Source: Candidatus Rifleibacterium amylolyticum
Lineage (GTDB): Bacteria > Muiribacteriota > Ozemobacteria > Ozemobacterales > Ozemobacteraceae
Reading direction: 5' to 3'
NCBI GenBank assembly: GCA_009917695.1
Contig: JAACJG010000004.1
Span: 399,321-463,320, forward strand
DNA: 64,000 nt
In this document: positions 16,213 through 24,105 of the stretch, piece after piece
Layout: each line of letters opens with the position of its first letter
Position numbering within the stretch: position 1 is the stretch's first letter
Notes under the pieces: model-generated
Database searches by the model: none
The model's input: the letters and a program-made list of their open reading frames with translations, nothing else
Told to the model about the DNA's origin: nothing
Translations under genes and position numbers: made by a program

Positions 16213-17886
16213 TCAGCCTCGATGATGTTGTTTGATAGATGCTTTCATAAGTTCTGGAAAATAGTGACGTATGGTGGAGAAGGGCAGGCTGCCCTGATAA
16301 AGCACCAGATCGTGAAATTTGCGATCGGTGAAATCGCCTTTGAATTGCTGCTGCAGCTCCTGTTTCGTTTGCCGCAACAGATATTCGCCGGCCAGACTGC
16401 TTATCTGGGATCCCGGTGACTGAGTTTGTCTCTTGATTTCGGCCATGGCTGAAGTTTTGTCTATTTTTGTCTGTTCCATCAGAAAGTTGACAGCTTCATT
16501 GAAGTTCCAGGTGCGTGTTTGAAGGTTCACATCGGTAAGCAGTCTGGCAGCATTGAAAACTTCTTCGGTTGCGTGGGCAAAGAGGCTTTCAGGAGATGTC
16601 TCGAATCCCAGTTCGCGCACCTGGTTCTGGCAATAACTTGCCCAGCCTTCGATCAGTTCAATGCTCTCGCAAAAAGTGCGCATTCGACCAGGATGGAGAT
16701 TCTGGGCAGCCAGTTGTAGATGGTGGCCCGGATAACCTTCATGAATTGCACAATTTATTATGTCTGCGAAGTTGTAACGAGTCGAATCGCCTGATTGAGA
16801 GCGGGTCAATAGATAGGTTCCCTTCTGGGTTCCAGCTGTCTTTTCAGGGCCAATATAAGCCGAAAATGGAATAAGATGGCTCATGAAATCAGGAGTCTCT
16901 ATTACTTCAAGTTCTTCGTGCTCAGGGACAGTTGCAAATCCGCTGCTTTCGACGAAAGCACGACTGCGGCTCAGCGCTTCTCTGAAATATTCAAGTGAAA
17001 GTTCAAAACTCTTTGGCGCATGGTTTCTTATCTTTTTCTGGACTTCAGCCCGTGCTCCGGTGGCAGAGCCCGTGGCAACACCGAGAATGAGGCAGCTTAA
17101 AGTTTCGAGTTTCTCATTAGCGGTCTGAAGAACTCTTTTGCCAAGATCAAGAAGTTCTGTCTGGTTAAGTCCAAGTTGTTTGCCCGCAAGCAGGGCCTGA
17201 AAACCATTTGGCCCCAATGACCAATCGTGTCCGGCTTTTGGCATGATTGCGTGTTTTAGCCAGTTGGCGAATTCGGCAAGGGCTCGTTTTGCTTCAGAAG
17301 CTGCGCTTTTGTAGTCGGTGTGCAGAGCAGCTGGTATTTGATTGCCTATACAGTTCTCGATTGTATCGATGAAGCTCGGCAGATTTCGTGCCGAGTCAAG
17401 GTAGATTTCGCCCCATAGCGCGGGCACTTGTTGAAACAGCGTTTTGCCCTCCATCAGGAAAGTTGGAACTGACCGCAGTCGTGAGACAATCGCTTGTACC
17501 CTTTCGGTGAGCGGTGCATAGTCGCGGGCAAATAGAAGAAATATCGAATCTCCAATGTTCATTGCAAGGTCACGACCTAATTTCCAGCGGCTGAGATCGT
17601 CGTCCCAGAACAGCTGCTGGTCTATCAGCTGTAGCAACGCTTCCCGGTCTATGCGCTCGTCGAGACTGAGTTCGTTTTCGGGTAGAGATGAGAAGTTGTG
17701 TCGCATTTCCCGCAAAAACGAAATGGTGCGTTCGACAGCATCGGCTCCGATTTCTGGCAGAAGTCCGTCGAACTGATGATCGCCCATCCAGCTGGCCGTA
17801 ACCGGGTTTCGACTGACAAATTCACGATAAAAATGTTCGGAAACGTTTTTAAAACCTGGATGAGAATAGTCGGCTCGATAAAACAC
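16213..17886 (-). CDS. DUF885 family protein, probable metallopeptidase
   Basis: This 557-residue protein contains the DUF885 hallmark INCAIHEGYPGHHLQ, a His-Glu...His-His motif that suggests a zinc peptidase. I place the start at GTG 17886. GGAGGTGG lies at the right distance, and the open frame further upstream (to 17937) runs through the promoter's -10 element. No signal peptide is present, so it is cytoplasmic. It is co-transcribed with the HIT gene. Substrates of the family are poorly known. Confidence 0.85.
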   Translation of the reverse strand: MFYRADYSHPGFKNVSEHFYREFVSRNPVTASWMGDHQFDGLLPEIGADAVERTISFLREMRHNFSSLPENELSLDERIDREALLQLIDQQLFWDDDLSRWKLGRDLAMNIGDSIFLLFARDYAPLTERVQAIVSRLRSVPTFLMEGKTLFQQVPALWGEIYLDSARNLPSFIDTIENCIGNQIPAALHTDYKSAASEAKRALAEFANWLKHAIMPKAGHDWSLGPNGFQALLAGKQLGLNQTELLDLGKRVLQTANEKLETLSCLILGVATGSATGARAEVQKKIRNHAPKSFELSLEYFREALSRSRAFVESSGFATVPEHEELEVIETPDFMSHLIPFSAYIGPEKTAGTQKGTYLLTRSQSGDSTRYNFADIINCAIHEGYPGHHLQLAAQNLHPGRMRTFCESIELIEGWASYCQNQVRELGFETSPESLFAHATEEVFNAARLLTDVNLQTRTWNFNEAVNFLMEQTKIDKTSAMAEIKRQTQSPGSQISSLAGEYLLRQTKQELQQQFKGDFTDRKFHDLVLYQGSLPFSTIRHYFPELMKASIKQHHRG

Positions 17887-17917
17887 GCAAAGCCACCTCC
17901 GGGTAAATACTGAGAAC

Positions 17918-17945
17918 ATTATATCACAGAGAATCAAGCAGCCAA
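17918..17945 (-). promoter_or_regulatory. Promoter of the DUF885-HIT operon
   Basis: On the minus strand, TTGGCT (plus-strand 17940-17945) and a perfect TATAAT (17918-17923) are separated by 16 bp. Transcription would begin near 17911, giving a leader of about 25 bases with GGAGGTGG. This supports the GTG start at 17886. Confidence 0.55.
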
Positions 17946-18065
17946 AACTCTGTCCACCCTAATGTTATGGTTGAATTTTGGCGGTGATTGTGGCAAGATT
18001 TACCGTTCTCTGTCCTGGGGCTTTTATTGCTTGAGCAAATTTAAACAGGAAACTACCGGATTAGA

Positions 18066-18596
18066 ATGAAATTGTTGGTTAAGTTCGCTGCAGTATGGTA
18101 TTCAAGACTGTATCTGCTTGCGTTTATGGTTATTGCGATCCTGACATTGCCAGGCCGCACAAATCTGGCGGGCACAACATTGCAGCAGATACTTATTGCG
18201 TTTCTGATTTTTTTCAGATTGCGCCAGAGAAGACAACTATTCATGATTCCAGACGAAATACTTGTCTGTCTGCCTTACTTTTGGGCTCTGACCAACCTTG
18301 GCAGCGCAAGCAGCTGGTTCGCGTCATGGCTGCCCTACTTTCTGGCAGCTTTTATATTGTCCTCGCTGGCGATGATTGATAACCGCCGCTGGTTCTCTGG
18401 CGGGTTGCGTCATAACAGCCTGCTTCAGGCGATTTATTGCTCACTGGTTTTTGTGTTGCTTTTTGCAACCATTTTGCGGTCAGTATTTCCGCCATTCACT
18501 TGTGATCTATATCGCGATACGCTTATGAATTCTCTGGTGTTTTTTGCTGGAATTCCGATTTGTCTCGTCTCGGTCGAACCTTGTCGTCAGCCCTGA
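18066..18596 (+). CDS. Hypothetical polytopic membrane protein
   Basis: This is a 176-residue protein, almost entirely hydrophobic, with about five membrane helices (YLLAFMVIAILTLPG, WLPYFLAAFILSSLAMI, AIYCSLVFVLLFATIL and others). AGGA precedes the ATG. I do not recognise a family. It runs divergently from the DUF885 operon, and its end overlaps the end of the O-antigen ligase-like gene by 10 bp, tail to tail. A role in the envelope is likely but not shown. Confidence 0.6.
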   Translation: MKLLVKFAAVWYSRLYLLAFMVIAILTLPGRTNLAGTTLQQILIAFLIFFRLRQRRQLFMIPDEILVCLPYFWALTNLGSASSWFASWLPYFLAAFILSSLAMIDNRRWFSGGLRHNSLLQAIYCSLVFVLLFATILRSVFPPFTCDLYRDTLMNSLVFFAGIPICLVSVEPCRQP

Positions 18597-19834
18597 CTTA
18601 CTTTTTCTTCGGTCGAACAGAGCATCAATCCTGTGAGAAAGAATGTCATCATTATGACTTCCTCGTCTCCCCATGAGTGCTCTGTCAGTCCAAATGTCAA
18701 AAAGCAGACGAAAATTGCAAGCGCACCGTATTGTGAGTTGCCAGTTCCGGTCATAGTGAATTTGACCAGTGATATTATAAAGTATAAAAAAGCAATAAGG
18801 CCGATAAAACCATAACTCAAGAGCATTTGCATGAAATTATTGTGCTGATGGCTCCAGACAAGATTGTTTTCGCGCTCATATTCGGTTGAGAGCCGGTAAT
18901 AGTGATACTTCATATTTTTGGCACCAATACCGAAGGCATGATTATCTTTTAGTATTGTGAAACCACGTTGCCAGATGTACAGCCTGTGGAAGCTTGACAT
19001 TATTGCTATCGATTCGAAATTCTGATTGAATGATTTATCTGCAGTTGTCAGAATCTTGCTGATATCAAAGCCCGAAATGCGCTCACGCATATATGGGCTG
19101 AAATGAAGTGCTATGGCAAAACTCAGAATGGACACAGCCACTATAGGCAGCAATCTGCGGGGGAATCCGACGAAAAGTACGGCAAATCCAGCTGCAAAGC
19201 CCATCCACGCCCCTCGTGTGAACGAAAGAATCAACGAAGTCATTGTTACTGTTAAAGCCAGCAGCCACATAAGTTTTGTTCCAGAGGAATGCCTGCTGTT
19301 TACCAGCTTATGAATAAGTGCCAGGGTCGCCAGAGCCTGACATTCTCCAAAAGTTATACTTGTCGAAAAAAAGCCCTGGGCATGGTCGCCCAGACGCATG
19401 AAAATATACGAATGGGCGCAACTAAATGCCGCTATGAGAGCGGCTGAAAACAGGTAGATATTGAGAATGCGCGTGCGTTGTTCTGATATTGTATCGGGCC
19501 AGTAAACAAGATAGAACGAAAATATCACCAGAAAACTTTTAACCTCGACCAGAGCCCGCACATGATATTCGGCGCGAAAGACCGCCATGATGGCGGACAG
19601 AACCAGAAAGGCGTAGGGGCCGGAAAAAGAGGTCGGCTTAAAGCTTGCTTTGCCATCTCGATAGAGGGCAACAAAGGCGATAAGTGCTAGGCCGAGACCA
19701 ATCTGGCTGGCCGCGATCGAAAATGTACTTGAGAATGCGTAGATTATCAGCCCGGCAATGAGCAGATAGTCTGCCCAGTTCTTTTCCCTTGATTGAGAAT
19801 ATCGGGCTGTAGTGTTGTCGGCGATGGCATCCAT
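18587..19834 (-). CDS. O-antigen ligase / Wzy-type polymerase-like membrane protein
   Basis: This is a 415-residue polytopic protein with ten or more membrane helices. It has the O-antigen ligase domain, seen in ILSFTRGAWMGFAAG followed by a large loop, then HQHNNFMQMLLSYGFIG. The Arg in the FTRGAW motif and the His in the loop are typical. The family joins or polymerises undecaprenyl-linked glycans on the periplasmic face. With the GT4 genes at the window start, this points to surface polysaccharide. No other polysaccharide genes flank it. Confidence 0.85.
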   Translation of the reverse strand: MDAIADNTTARYSQSREKNWADYLLIAGLIIYAFSSTFSIAASQIGLGLALIAFVALYRDGKASFKPTSFSGPYAFLVLSAIMAVFRAEYHVRALVEVKSFLVIFSFYLVYWPDTISEQRTRILNIYLFSAALIAAFSCAHSYIFMRLGDHAQGFFSTSITFGECQALATLALIHKLVNSRHSSGTKLMWLLALTVTMTSLILSFTRGAWMGFAAGFAVLFVGFPRRLLPIVAVSILSFAIALHFSPYMRERISGFDISKILTTADKSFNQNFESIAIMSSFHRLYIWQRGFTILKDNHAFGIGAKNMKYHYYRLSTEYERENNLVWSHQHNNFMQMLLSYGFIGLIAFLYFIISLVKFTMTGTGNSQYGALAIFVCFLTFGLTEHSWGDEEVIMMTFFLTGLMLCSTEEKVSQG

Positions 19835-19858
19835 AGATTCGATATGTTAGCAGATTTT

Positions 19859-19873
19859 GCTGGAATGTCCAGC
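19859..19873. promoter_or_regulatory. Inverted repeat between divergent genes
   Basis: GCTGGA-ATG-TCCAGC is a perfect 6-bp inverted repeat with a 3-base centre. It lies in the 115-bp divergent gap between the O-antigen ligase-like gene and the exported protein gene. It could be an operator, but it is short and could arise by chance. Confidence 0.25.
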
Positions 19874-19949
19874 CTGATGAAACGGCTGAAGATAGTGGTT
19901 TATTTTATGGCCGGCATTTATTACACTGTAGCAGATGCAGGAGATGAAC

Positions 19950-20765
19950 ATGAAGCTTAAAAATATTGTGATGGTGCTGACAATTGTACTGTCGGCGATA
20001 TGTAGTGTCTGGGCGGGTGAGACTTTTCTGGTCGAGGACAAGGATGGCAGAAGCATTATTACGAATGATCCCGTGCTGGCATCAGGGGCGCGCAACGTAA
20101 AACCTCTCGGTAAGCCTGAAGGCCTTGTTTTTCCTGCTCACCCTCAGCGCAGGATTAAGAGGCCGCAGGCAGAAAGAATTCTTACAGGAATTTTTTCTGG
20201 CCGCGAAGAAGCTGGCGAAAACCCGGTTTCATTCGAAGATACCTACTTGCAGATGCCGGCAAGTCGACAGCCGCTCAGACAAAAGACTGCCGATACGATT
20301 GCCTGGATGGCGGAAGGCAGTCTTGTTTATCATGACCCCTTCCTTGAATGTGCGACCGGCACTGATCGCTTATGGGTCGATGATATAAAGGACCTGAGCG
20401 GCCTGGCACCCTGTGAAGAGTGCTTTATCAAAACAGCTCATGCGCCCGAGTTCATCAGAAATGAATCAGGTGGACTTGACCTGGCATCGGCCGCTGAGCT
20501 GCTTACAAATCAGCAGTTTCTTGTCTGGGCAGGCGAAAGATTGCCGATCAAGAACCCTGGTTTTATTTCTACTCGGCGGTTGCTTGTTTATCCAAAGATG
20601 GAAATGACCGAAGCTGGTTTGCGTCAGCTGGCGAAAGAGGTCGAAATGGCTTATCGTCGCCATACCTGGCGGGTTATTGAAGTGCTTGTTAAAAAGTCTG
20701 AAACAGACACAGACAGTATCAGCTCATTTGGCGAAGATCACGAAAAAGGTAGCGGTGATGACTGA
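19950..20765 (+). CDS. Exported protein with Ada-like Cys/His metal-site motif
   Basis: This is a 271-residue protein. The start is ATG 19950, since AGGAG lies six bases upstream; in-frame ATGs at 19935 and 19944 are less well placed. The signal peptide (NIVMVLTIVLSAICSVWA) is followed by an ETFLVEDKDGRSIITN segment. The centre holds Tyr127-His128...Cys134 and then Cys155-Glu-Glu-Cys158 (GLAPCEECF). This is the YHxxxxxC...PCxxC pattern of the Ada zinc-binding N-terminus and of exported nuclease tails. No other domain is recognised. The gene overlaps rarA by 8 bp. Confidence 0.75.
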   Translation: MKLKNIVMVLTIVLSAICSVWAGETFLVEDKDGRSIITNDPVLASGARNVKPLGKPEGLVFPAHPQRRIKRPQAERILTGIFSGREEAGENPVSFEDTYLQMPASRQPLRQKTADTIAWMAEGSLVYHDPFLECATGTDRLWVDDIKDLSGLAPCEECFIKTAHAPEFIRNESGGLDLASAAELLTNQQFLVWAGERLPIKNPGFISTRRLLVYPKMEMTEAGLRQLAKEVEMAYRRHTWRVIEVLVKKSETDTDSISSFGEDHEKGSGDD

Positions 20766-22107
20766 TCTTTTTGATTTTGCGAGCGGCAATCTTAAAAAGA
20801 GTGCACCATATCAGCCTCTTGCTGATCGTATGCGCCCTGATAAGATCGAAGATATCCTAGGTCAGGAACACATTCTTGGACCCGGCAAGCCACTGCGTAT
20901 GCTTATGCAGGCCGGATTGAGCGGTTCGATTATTTTCTGGGGTCCTCCAGGCTGTGGAAAAACTACATTGGCGCGCGTGGTAGCAAAGCATGCAGATGCT
21001 GAGTTTATCCAGCTGTCGGCAGTCACCTCTGGAGTAAAGGATCTTAAAGCCGCTTTTGACCAGGCTTATGAGTTGAGAAGGCGACTGAATCGAAAGACCA
21101 TGCTGTTTGTCGATGAGATTCACCGCTTTAACAAAGCGCAGCAGGATGCTTTGCTGCCTCATATAGAGTCGGGTGCCGTCGTGTTTGTCGGCGCCACTAC
21201 TGAAAACCCGAGCTTCGAAGTTATTTCCGCACTGCTTTCGCGCTGCCAGGTGCTTGTTCTCAAACCTGTTGCTGTAGAAGCTCTCTTGACCATATTGTTG
21301 CGTGCGGTAGACACCGATAAAAATCTGTGCCGTGCGCCCAGAATCGCCATCGAAGAAAGCGCTCTCGAGCGAATTGCTCTCATGGCAGCAGGCGACGCAC
21401 GAATAGCTTTAAATGTGCTTGAAACCTGCTGTGAGGTAGCCCGCCAGCAAAATCCAGAAGCTCCGGGTTTTGGCTCTGAACTTGTAGCCGAAACCTTTCA
21501 GAGTAAAATGCTGAGGTATGACAAGGGTGGTGAAGAGCATTATAACTTGATTTCAGCTCTGCATAAGTCGATGCGTGGTTCAGACCCTGATGCCAGTCTT
21601 TACTGGCTGTATCGAATGATAGAGGGTGGTGAGGACTGCCGTTTCATTCTACGCCGTATGATCAGATTTGCCTCAGAAGATGTTGGAATCGCCGATCCCT
21701 TCGCTCTTACTCTTGCCATGTCGACAGCACAGGCTTACGATTATATCGGCCCGCCGGAAGCTCATCTCTGTCTGGCGCAGCTGGCCGTATATCTGGCTGC
21801 TGCGCCCAAGAGCAACGCTTTGTATAAAGCTGAACGCCTGGTTAAGCAGACCATAAGAAACGGACAGGAGCCGTCGGTGCCTTTTCATCTCAGAAACGCG
21901 CCTACAGGTCTTATGCGCGAACTGGGTTACGGTCACGAATACAAATATCCTCATGATTTCAAGGGCAATTTTGTTGACGAGAATTATTTTCCAGAGGGTC
22001 TCGAAAATTTACGATTTTACGAACCGGGCAATAACGGACGCGAAAAGCAGACTGCCGAACGGCTCAATAATCTCTGGCCGCGTCGCTATGCTGGCAGAAA
22101 AGCCTGA
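20758..22107 (+). CDS. rarA: Replication-associated recombination protein A (AAA+ ATPase)
   Basis: This is a 449-residue RarA/MgsA/WRNIP1-family clamp-loader-like ATPase that acts at stalled replication forks. Near the N-terminus come the GQEHILGPGKPL motif, Walker A GPPGCGKTT, Walker B LFVDEIHRFNK and sensor ATTENPSFE. The C-terminal tetramerisation part includes RMIRFASEDVG and LGYGHEYKYPHDF, typical of the family. I use ATG 20758 (MTDLFDFA), which begins like known RarA proteins. The longer open frame from 20677 overlaps the previous gene and has no ribosome site. The GTG start of the HD gene follows at 22116. Confidence 0.95.
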   Translation: MTDLFDFASGNLKKSAPYQPLADRMRPDKIEDILGQEHILGPGKPLRMLMQAGLSGSIIFWGPPGCGKTTLARVVAKHADAEFIQLSAVTSGVKDLKAAFDQAYELRRRLNRKTMLFVDEIHRFNKAQQDALLPHIESGAVVFVGATTENPSFEVISALLSRCQVLVLKPVAVEALLTILLRAVDTDKNLCRAPRIAIEESALERIALMAAGDARIALNVLETCCEVARQQNPEAPGFGSELVAETFQSKMLRYDKGGEEHYNLISALHKSMRGSDPDASLYWLYRMIEGGEDCRFILRRMIRFASEDVGIADPFALTLAMSTAQAYDYIGPPEAHLCLAQLAVYLAAAPKSNALYKAERLVKQTIRNGQEPSVPFHLRNAPTGLMRELGYGHEYKYPHDFKGNFVDENYFPEGLENLRFYEPGNNGREKQTAERLNNLWPRRYAGRKA

Positions 22108-22115
22108 GGCAGTCT

Positions 22116-22598
22116 GTGGCAGATTGTGACAATTTTATAGTCTGGTGGCTCAAAAGAGTTGCATACCGTATATGGCAGTTCAAGCAGACAGTTCTGCCGA
22201 GGCTTGATCGTGTCGCATGGCATGAGGCAGTCAGCGATCTACCGCCGACTGTTCAGGCGCATCTTGCCTCATTGAAAAAATCAGAAAAAGCGCATATTCT
22301 CAGGGTCTACCGGGCTGTCAAAGCCAGTCGCCAGATCAACGATGAAGAGAGGCGTGAATTGATGCAGATGGCTTTGCTGCATGACATCGGTAAAGCAATT
22401 ATCAGATCCAGCGTTTTCATGAAAGTTGCCCGGGTCTTTTTACCTCTTGGCCGCAACGAGCACTGCATAGCTGGAGCTCGTCTGTTACATCGCCTTGGCT
22501 TTGAGCGTGCTCTGGTCAAACGAGTTCTGCGTCATCACACTTTTGACCACGGCGACCGTCTGTTGCGGATATTTCAAGAGATAGACGACAACAGCTGA
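22116..22598 (+). CDS. HD-domain protein
   Basis: This is a 160-residue cytoplasmic protein with a single HD domain. The conserved metal motif is ALLHDIGKA, followed by NEHCIAGARLLHRLG and the C-terminal HHTFDHGDRLL. HD proteins hydrolyse phosphate esters, often nucleotides, but this short type has no assigned substrate. The start is GTG 22116, eight bases after the rarA stop, so it is probably co-transcribed with rarA. Confidence 0.75.
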   Translation: MADCDNFIVWWLKRVAYRIWQFKQTVLPRLDRVAWHEAVSDLPPTVQAHLASLKKSEKAHILRVYRAVKASRQINDEERRELMQMALLHDIGKAIIRSSVFMKVARVFLPLGRNEHCIAGARLLHRLGFERALVKRVLRHHTFDHGDRLLRIFQEIDDNS

Positions 22599-22616
22599 TT
22601 GGCTGTAAAATAAAAG

Positions 22617-22645
22617 TTGTCTATAAGACATTAAAATAGTATCAT
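22617..22645 (+). promoter_or_regulatory. Ferritin promoter with palindromic operator candidate
   Basis: TTGTCT (22617-22622) and TATCAT (22640-22645) are spaced by 17 bp. The perfect palindrome TGTCT-ATA-AGACA (22618-22630) covers the -35 and part of the spacer, where a repressor would block transcription. It does not look like a textbook Fur or PerR box. Confidence 0.5.
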
Positions 22646-22677
22646 TTGGGTGTAATACTTAATCCAGGAGGAATTTC

Positions 22678-23202
22678 ATGTTAGCAAAGAAAATGGAAAC
22701 AGCACTTGTTCATCAGGTTTATGAAGAAATGTATTCGTTCTATCTTTATCTTGCCATGGCAGAATATGGTGTCGGCGAGGGCATGCCGGGGCTGCATCAC
22801 TGGATGCGGAATCAGGCACTTGAAGAGCTCAGTCATGCAATCAAATTTATGAATTACATCGCCGAGAAGGGTGGTAAAGCTGAATTAAAAGCTCTTCAGT
22901 CGCCGCCAAAGAGCTGGAAGTCCGCAAAGTCGGTGTTTGAAGAGGCTCTCAAACATGAGCAGCACATTACCGACTGCATCAACAAGCTTGTTGATCTCGC
23001 CATTTCTCTCAAAGATCATTCTACTGTTAACTTTCTCAACTGGTTTGTTGCCGAGCAGGTTGAAGAAGAAGCCAGCGCTCAGGGTGTTATCGATATGATC
23101 AAGTTAACCGGCAATGCCCCCGGCGGTATGTTTATGGTTGACCGCGAGCTTGCAGCCCGTCCGGCAGCACCGCATCCACTTATGCCTGCCACAACCGTCT
23201 GA
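22678..23202 (+). CDS. ftn: Ferritin (iron storage)
   Basis: This is a 174-residue non-haem ferritin that stores iron as a ferric mineral in a 24-subunit cage. Ferroxidase ligands are visible in the YEEMYSFYLYLAMAEY helix, in EELSHA (the E-x-x-H pair) and in the EQVEEE helix. Length matches bacterial FtnA. A strong AGGAGGAATTTC precedes the ATG. It is a single transcription unit with its own promoter and a hairpin terminator shared with the convergent M50 gene. The C-terminal tail (AARPAAPHPLMPATTV) is slightly longer than usual. Confidence 0.95.
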   Translation: MLAKKMETALVHQVYEEMYSFYLYLAMAEYGVGEGMPGLHHWMRNQALEELSHAIKFMNYIAEKGGKAELKALQSPPKSWKSAKSVFEEALKHEQHITDCINKLVDLAISLKDHSTVNFLNWFVAEQVEEEASAQGVIDMIKLTGNAPGGMFMVDRELAARPAAPHPLMPATTV

Positions 23203-23220
23203 TATCTCAAAGAGCCAGAA

Positions 23221-23260
23221 AACGCCCCCATCAACGACCAAGGCCGGTAATGGGGGCGTT
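23221..23260. terminator. Bidirectional intrinsic terminator between ftn and M50 gene
   Basis: AACGCCCCCAT (23221-23231) and ATGGGGGCGTT (23250-23260) form a perfect 11-bp stem with an 18-base loop. On the minus strand the stem is followed by a short T run, so termination is better for the M50 operon than for ftn. Confidence 0.8.
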
Positions 23261-23271
23261 AAACTTTGCTA

Positions 23272-24105
23272 TTAATACTGTAGACCGCCTGCTTTGAAAC
23301 GCATCAGATAGATGCCGATCTCACGGTATGGGTCGCCAAAGAGTTCGTTCAGAAGATTAAAAGAATAACCTATTGCCGGTGACAGTATTACGCCCAGTCC
23401 ACCTACAGCGAACAGGATGAGCAACAGCATTGGAGCCATCTGCTCAAACTGTCTGTATTGAAGGCGATAGCGGTTTGGCAGAAAATATGAAGTGATACGG
23501 GAGCCGTCGAGTGGGGGGATGGGCAGCAGATTGAATAGTGCCAGGCTGAGATTGATGATTATCAAAGTTTGACAGAACTTCAAAAGCAGAAATATGGTGG
23601 TTGGCGATAATGCAAAAACGCTTATGCTTGCTGCAAGAGCTTTGAGCAGTGCCGCTCCAATAACAGCCAGAAACAGATTCGATAAAGGGCCTGCCAGGGC
23701 CACTGACAGCATTGCGCGCTTTGGTATCCGAAAATTGGCTGGATCGACGACAACCGGCTTTGCCCAGCCAAAGCCGGCAAAAAACAATAACATCGTGCCG
23801 AATGGTTCAAGGTGACGCAGAGGATTCAGGCTCAGACGCCCCATGCGTCTTGGGGTCGGATCGCCAAGAAAGTCGGCCATCAGTGCATGTGCGTATTCAT
23901 GTATTGTCAGCGACAAGAGAATGATTGGCACCAGAAAGATATAATAGAATGCAGAGTCGAGAAGAGAGCCGCTGGACTGTAAAGCCAGGCTGACGGCAAA
24001 AAGAAAGACGATCAGTCCGCCGATTACCAGAAGGCGGTTGAAAGATTCTGGCGGCATACCGCCAGGCGGTGTGAATTTATAAATTCTGGTATAGCTGTTT
24101 GGCAA
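23272..24105 (-). CDS. Site-2-protease-like membrane metalloprotease (M50)
   Basis: This is a 277-residue multi-pass membrane protein. The zinc motif HEYAH (residues 69-73) is in the second half of a hydrophobic helix. The second metal site is FNLLPIPPLDGS, which supplies the Asp. This is the short M50B type, without PDZ or CBS domains. Such enzymes cut membrane-bound substrates, often anti-sigma factors or regulators. It is the last gene of the SpoIIE/GGDEF/HD-GYP operon, and its start overlaps the tRNA nucleotidyltransferase gene by 29 bp. Its substrate may be a regulator connected to that operon, but none is identifiable. Confidence 0.88.
   Translation of the reverse strand: MPNSYTRIYKFTPPGGMPPESFNRLLVIGGLIVFLFAVSLALQSSGSLLDSAFYYIFLVPIILLSLTIHEYAHALMADFLGDPTPRRMGRLSLNPLRHLEPFGTMLLFFAGFGWAKPVVVDPANFRIPKRAMLSVALAGPLSNLFLAVIGAALLKALAASISVFALSPTTIFLLLKFCQTLIIINLSLALFNLLPIPPLDGSRITSYFLPNRYRLQYRQFEQMAPMLLLILFAVGGLGVILSPAIGYSFNLLNELFGDPYREIGIYLMRFKAGGLQY

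Noticed and set aside
17887-17937. Upstream ATG starts for the DUF885 gene
   Set aside because: They fall in or before the -10 TATAAT and lack a ribosome site; GTG 17886 has GGAGGTGG.
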